From: an uncultured Clostridia bacterium
Lineage (GTDB): Bacteria; Bacillota; Clostridia; Christensenellales; UBA1242
NCBI GenBank assembly: GCA_934747965.1
Contig: CAKVHI010000002.1
Span: 115,655 to 179,654, forward strand
Reading direction: 5' to 3'
DNA: 64,000 nt
The position numbers and the translations under genes are program-made. The first letter of the stretch is position 1. Each line of letters begins with the position of its first letter. Below are positions 60,504 to 64,000 of this stretch, in pieces. Under the pieces are notes generated by a model that saw only the letters and a program-made list of their open reading frames with translations, made no database searches and was not told where the DNA came from.

Positions 60504-60793
60504 TGAAAGAATATGATGTTATTATTAAGCCACTTTTAACTGAAAAAAGTTATAGTGATGTAGCAAACAAAAAATATGCTTTTATTGTTAAAAAAGATGC
60601 CAACAAAGCAGAAATTAAAAAAGCAGTAGAAAGCATTTTTGGTGTTAAAGTTGAAAAAGTTAACACATTAAATTATGATGGAAAATTCAAAGTTCAAGGA
60701 AGAAGTCAAGGCTATACTTCAAAATTCAAAAAAGCTTATGTAACACTAGCTAAAGATAGCAAAACTATTGAATTCTTTGATAGTTTGAGTTAA
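60503..60793 (+). CDS. rplW: 50S ribosomal protein L23
   Basis: 96 residues: VIIKPLLTEKSYSDVANKKYAFIVKKDANKAEIKKAVE and VNTLNYDGKFKVQGR are family segments. L23 surrounds the exit tunnel and docks trigger factor and SRP. The start overlaps the rplD stop by one base; AGGAGG is inside rplD. Confidence 0.96.
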   Translation: MKEYDVIIKPLLTEKSYSDVANKKYAFIVKKDANKAEIKKAVESIFGVKVEKVNTLNYDGKFKVQGRSQGYTSKFKKAYVTLAKDSKTIEFFDSLS

Positions 60794-60811
60794 TAGGGGG
60801 AGAAATTAATT

Positions 60812-61639
60812 ATGGCTATTAAACAATATAATCCAATAACTCCTTCTTTAAGAGAAATGACAACATCTGATTATTCTGTTTTAAGCAAAAAAGCTCCTGA
60901 AAAAAGCTTGCTTGCAAAAAAGAAAAAAACTGGTGGTAGAAACTCTTACGGAAGAATAACTGTTCGTCATATCGGTGGCGGAAACAAAATCAAATATAGA
61001 GTTATAGATTTTAAAAGAGATAAAGATGATGTTCCTGCAAAAGTTGCAAGCATTGAATACGATCCAAACCGTTCGGCTTACATTGCACTTTTAAATTATG
61101 TTGATGGTGAAAAAAGATATATTTTGGCACCTAATGGTTTAAATGTTGGTGATGTTGTTATGAGTGGTGAAAATGTTGAAATTAAAGTTGGTAACTGTTT
61201 GCCACTTGAAAACATTCCAGTTGGTATTGTTGTTCACAATATTGAACTTCAACCTAAAAAAGGTGGAGCAATCGCTCGTTCAGCAGGTATCGAAGCGCGT
61301 ATTATGGCAAAAGAAGGTGCTTATGCAACAATTAAAATGCCAAGTGGCGAAATGAGAAAAATTCCACTAAAATGTCGTGCAACTGTTGGTCAAGTTGGCA
61401 ACCTTGATTATGAATTAGTTAATCTTGGTAAAGCTGGCAAAACAAGACATCTAGGTGTTAAACCAACTGTTCGTGGTGCAGTTATGAACCCAGTAGATCA
61501 CCCACATGGTGGTGGTGAAGGTAAAAACCCAGTTGGTCATGATAGTCCTAGAACTCCTTGGGGTAAACCAGCAATGGGTAACAAAACCAGAAAACATAAA
61601 AAATATTCTAACAGACTTATGGTTAAGCGTGTTAATTAG
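60812..61639 (+). CDS. rplB: 50S ribosomal protein L2
   Basis: 275 residues. [34 protein letters not shown] near the N-terminus and the highly conserved [21 protein letters not shown] near the C-terminus, whose His contributes to the peptidyl-transferase centre. TAGGGGGAG precedes the ATG. Confidence 0.97.
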   Translation: MAIKQYNPITPSLREMTTSDYSVLSKKAPEKSLLAKKKKTGGRNSYGRITVRHIGGGNKIKYRVIDFKRDKDDVPAKVASIEYDPNRSAYIALLNYVDGEKRYILAPNGLNVGDVVMSGENVEIKVGNCLPLENIPVGIVVHNIELQPKKGGAIARSAGIEARIMAKEGAYATIKMPSGEMRKIPLKCRATVGQVGNLDYELVNLGKAGKTRHLGVKPTVRGAVMNPVDHPHGGGEGKNPVGHDSPRTPWGKPAMGNKTRKHKKYSNRLMVKRVN

Positions 61640-61650
61640 GAGTAGGAAAT

Positions 61651-61953
61651 ATGAGCAGATCATTGAAAAAAGGTCCTTTTGTTGAAGAAAGGCTATTAAA
61701 TAGAATTAGAAAATTGAATGAATCAAATCAAAAACAAGTTGTAAAAACTTGGAGCAGAAGCTCAACAATTTATCCTGAATTTGTTGGTCATACAATCGCA
61801 GTTCATAACGGAAGAAAACATATTCCAGTTTATTGTACTGTAGATATGGTTGGTCATAAACTTGGGGAGTTTGCACCAACAAGAACTTTTAAAGGTCATT
61901 CAACTGAAAAGAAAACGGCTTCAAGCAAAAATGCTGTTACAGGAAAAAATTAG
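61651..61953 (+). CDS. rpsS: 30S ribosomal protein S19
   Basis: 100 residues: [15 protein letters not shown] start, [29 protein letters not shown] and [18 protein letters not shown]19 sits in the 30S head with S13. TAGGAGTAG precedes the ATG. Confidence 0.97.
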   Translation: MSRSLKKGPFVEERLLNRIRKLNESNQKQVVKTWSRSSTIYPEFVGHTIAVHNGRKHIPVYCTVDMVGHKLGEFAPTRTFKGHSTEKKTASSKNAVTGKN

Positions 61954-61966
61954 GAGGATAAATTAA

Positions 61967-62317
61967 ATGGCAAATAACGAAACAATGGCTAAAGCAACAA
62001 GTAAGTATGTTAGAATTAGTCCTAGCAAAGTTAATAGAATTTTAGCCACAATCAGAGGTAAAAAATATGTTGAAGCTGTTGCTATTTTAGAAGCACTTCC
62101 TAACACTGCATCTATCAGTATTTTGAAAGTTTTGAATAGTGCTGCAAGCAACGCAGAACACAACATGAATTTGAATAAAGACGATTTATTCGTTGAAACT
62201 GCTATGGCAAATCCTGGTCCTATCATGAAAAGAATGATGCCAAGAGCCAAAGGCAGAGGAAATAGAATTTTAAAAAGAACAACTCACATAACTGTTATTT
62301 TAGGAACGGTTAAATAA
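61967..62317 (+). CDS. rplV: 50S ribosomal protein L22
   Basis: 116 residues. ATSKYVRISPSKVNRILATIRGKKYVEAVAIL and the long tunnel hairpin NPGPIMKRMMPRAKGRGNRILKRTTHITV. TTAGGAGG precedes the ATG. Confidence 0.97.
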   Translation: MANNETMAKATSKYVRISPSKVNRILATIRGKKYVEAVAILEALPNTASISILKVLNSAASNAEHNMNLNKDDLFVETAMANPGPIMKRMMPRAKGRGNRILKRTTHITVILGTVK

Positions 62318-62332
62318 TAAAAGGAGAATGGT

Positions 62333-63010
62333 ATGGGACAAAAAGTTAATCCGATAGGATTAAGATTAAAAGTTAATAAAACTTGGGATTCTCAATGGTT
62401 TGGAAACAAAAAAGATATTGCTAAAAATATCGTTGAAGACCACAAAATCAGAGAAGCCTTAATGAAAAATTATAATCAATGCAGTATTTCTAAAGTTTTA
62501 ATAGAACGTTCTCAAGCAAGATTAACTGTTACTATTTTAACAGGAAGACCTGGTATGCTAATTGGCGTTAAAGGTGCTGGAGTTGAAGCTATTAAAAAAG
62601 AAATTGCAAAATTATCAAGCAGTAAAAATATTATTGTTAACATTAGAGAAGTTAAAAAACCTGATTTGGATGCTATGATTGTTGCTGACTCTGTTGCTAA
62701 ACAACTAGAAAAGCGTGTTTCTTGGAGAAGAGCAATGAAACAGGCAATCCAAAAAGCTCAAAAAGCTGGTGCTGAAGGCGTAAAAATTATGGTTGGCGGA
62801 AGACTTGATGGTGCAGAAATTGCAAGAAGTGAATTTTCTCAAGTTGGAAAACTTCCACTTCACACAATCAGAGCTGATATAGACTATGGCGTTTGCACTG
62901 CTCACACAACTTTTGGAGCAATCGGTGTAAAAGTTTGGATTTATAAAGGTGAAATTTTAGGTAATGTGATGCCTTCTAATGCTAATGCTAATGTGAAGGA
63001 GGAAAACTAA
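62333..63010 (+). CDS. rpsC: 30S ribosomal protein S3
   Basis: 225 residues. [11 protein letters not shown] start; KH domain with [25 protein letters not shown]-terminal domain [39 protein letters not shown]3 lines the mRNA entry channel. AAAGGAG precedes the ATG. Confidence 0.97.
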   Translation: MGQKVNPIGLRLKVNKTWDSQWFGNKKDIAKNIVEDHKIREALMKNYNQCSISKVLIERSQARLTVTILTGRPGMLIGVKGAGVEAIKKEIAKLSSSKNIIVNIREVKKPDLDAMIVADSVAKQLEKRVSWRRAMKQAIQKAQKAGAEGVKIMVGGRLDGAEIARSEFSQVGKLPLHTIRADIDYGVCTAHTTFGAIGVKVWIYKGEILGNVMPSNANANVKEEN

Positions 63011-63011
63011 T

Positions 63012-63452
63012 ATGTTGATGCCTAAAAGAGTTAAAAGAAGATTACAACACAGAGGAAGAATGACTGGCAAAGCTACAAGAGGCAACACTATTTCTTATGG
63101 TGAATTTGGTTTGGTTGCTCAAGAGCCTTGTTGGATTACTTCAAATCAAATTGAAGCAGCCCGTGTTGCAATGACAAGATTTACAAAGCGTGGTGGTAAA
63201 GTTTGGATTAAAATTTTCCCTCACAAACCAGTTACAAAAAAACCTGCTGCAACTCGTATGGGTTCAGGTAAAGGTAGCGTAGAATTTTGGGTAGCAGTTG
63301 TAAAACCTGGCAGAGTTTTGTTTGAAATGGGTGGTATTCCTGAAGATATGGCAAGAGAAGCTTTAAGACTTGCTTCTTATAAACTTCCATGTAAAGTTAA
63401 AATTGCTAAAAAGGAAGATACTGTTAACGCTAACGAAGGTGGTGAAGAATAA
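63012..63452 (+). CDS. rplP: 50S ribosomal protein L16
   Basis: 146 residues beginning [57 protein letters not shown] and [26 protein letters not shown] are typical. A second in-frame ATG two codons on is possible. AGGAGGAAAA precedes the first ATG. It overlaps rpmC by one base. Confidence 0.97.
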   Translation: MLMPKRVKRRLQHRGRMTGKATRGNTISYGEFGLVAQEPCWITSNQIEAARVAMTRFTKRGGKVWIKIFPHKPVTKKPAATRMGSGKGSVEFWVAVVKPGRVLFEMGGIPEDMAREALRLASYKLPCKVKIAKKEDTVNANEGGEE

Positions 63453-63664
63453 TGAAAACAAAAAATTTTAGAGAAATGACAACTGAAGAATTAAACACTA
63501 AACTTAAAGATCTTAAAGTTGAATTATTTAATTTGCGTTTTTCACATGCTACTGGTCAATTAGCTAATCCAATGAGCTTAAACACTATCAAAAAAGATAT
63601 TGCAAAAGTTAAAACTATTTTAAAGGAAAGAGAACTTAACAAAACTGTTAAGGGATCTAATTAA
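63452..63664 (+). CDS. rpmC: 50S ribosomal protein L29
   Basis: 70 residues of two helices: FREMTTEELNTKLKDLKVELFNLRFSHATGQL and NTIKKDIAKVKTILKEREL, then a short basic tail. The ATG shares a base with the rplP stop (TAATG), so translation is coupled. Confidence 0.96.
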   Translation: MKTKNFREMTTEELNTKLKDLKVELFNLRFSHATGQLANPMSLNTIKKDIAKVKTILKERELNKTVKGSN

Positions 63665-63674
63665 GGAGTAGATT

Positions 63675-63938
63675 ATGGAACAAGTAGAAAGAAATGACCG
63701 TAGAAAAAGAATTGGTATTGTTGTTTCAAACAAAATGGATAAAACTATTGTTGTTGAAGTTAACAGCCAAGAAAAACATCCACTTTACAAAAAATTTGTA
63801 AAAAAATCTAAAAGATATAAAGCTCATGACGAAGAAAATGCTTGCAATATTGGGGATACTGTTGAAATTATGGAAACAAGACCATTAAGTAAAGACAAAT
63901 ATCACAGATTGACAAGAATTATCGAAAGGGCTAAATAG
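63675..63938 (+). CDS. rpsQ: 30S ribosomal protein S17
   Basis: 87 residues, OB-fold: [71 protein letters not shown] is nearly all conserved family sequence. AAGGAG precedes the ATG. Confidence 0.97.
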   Translation: MEQVERNDRRKRIGIVVSNKMDKTIVVEVNSQEKHPLYKKFVKKSKRYKAHDEENACNIGDTVEIMETRPLSKDKYHRLTRIIERAK

Positions 63939-63946
63939 GAGGAGTT

Positions 63947-64000
63947 ATGATACAACCACAAACAAGATTGAAAGTTGCCGATAATACTGGTGCTAAAGAA
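63947..64000 (+). CDS. rplN: 50S ribosomal protein L14, partial (5' end)
   Basis: The last 18 codons of the window read MIQPQTRLKVADNTGAKE, the conserved L14 start. TAGGAGGAG precedes the ATG. The gene continues past the window end. Confidence 0.93.
   Translation, partial: MIQPQTRLKVADNTGAKE

Overview
The window is about 64 kb of very AT-rich, densely coding DNA, almost all of it on the + strand. Shine-Dalgarno sites are mostly of the AGGAGG type, promoters are of the TTGACA/TATAAT type, TGA is used as a stop (for example at the end of ricT), and there is a low-GC Gram-positive gene repertoire. The order of housekeeping genes (holB-ricT-trmN-rsmI, murB...whiA, yqfC-yqfD-ybeY-era-yqzL-recO, ackA-rpmF-plsX-rnc, the S10 ribosomal operon) is that of Bacillota. 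PFOR, PPDK and acetate kinase point to an anaerobic fermenter, and YqfC, YqfD and YlbJ to a lineage with a sporulation heritage. I read it as an uncultured, genome-reduced, Clostridia-like bacterium; I cannot name the genus.

Layout. 0-2.1 kb: prmC-prfA. 2.2-5.1 kb: two secreted TasA/CalY-like proteins with SipW-type signal regions, an ArsR-type regulator between them and a small Cys-rich membrane peptide on the other strand. 5.1-10.8 kb: uvrC, a lone solute-binding protein, murB, a PHP hydrolase and whiA. 10.8-15.5 kb: dnaE and a phosphofructokinase with unusual active-site residues. 15.5-16.4 kb: two small minus-strand genes, one with a polyasparagine tail encoded by a hexanucleotide repeat. 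16.5-22.4 kb: greA, the holB-ricT-trmN-rsmI cluster, a patatin and a ComEC-like metallo-hydrolase. 22.5-32.2 kb: a degenerate shikimate-kinase-like protein coupled to transketolase, PFOR (minus), truA, and a 914-residue membrane protein (minus). 32.4-36.6 kb: rplM-rpsI, trxB, ung and small proteins. 36.7-40.3 kb: a giant SipW-type adhesin with InlB-type repeats, split by a frameshift in a run of nine G. 40.4-46.5 kb: nfeD-floA, a nested inverted-repeat element, yqfC-yqfD-ybeY-era-yqzL-recO. 46.6-58.6 kb: ppdK, a Lys/Glu-rich membrane protein, a DUF4364 regulator, ylbJ-tmcAL (minus), ackA, rpmF, plsX-rnc and a short HPF. 58.7-64 kb: the S10 ribosomal operon behind a structured leader, running off the end inside rplN.

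Most interesting points. (1) Three hypermutable simple-sequence tracts sit in one window: G9 in the adhesin, (TTTA)11 just upstream of the uvrC promoter, and (TGTTAT)13 inside a coding region. The G9 tract looks like a phase-variation switch, currently off. (2) The three SipW-type genes share an upstream sequence motif, and one has a leader RNA ending in a terminator just before its start codon. (3) At least seven genes (uvrC, dnaE, holB, truA, tmcAL and two regulators/hypotheticals) have a -10 box five to nine bases before the start codon and no Shine-Dalgarno site, so they are predicted to be leaderless. (4) A 131-bp intergenic element has perfect 18-bp terminal inverted repeats enclosing a 14-bp hairpin. 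(5) The S10 operon leader is structured, and its -35 box lies in the loop of an upstream terminator. Several usual neighbours are missing (rapZ, yvcK, phoH, pta, DUF177, acpP), which fits genome reduction or relocation. All calls come from reading the sequence alone, with no database searches.
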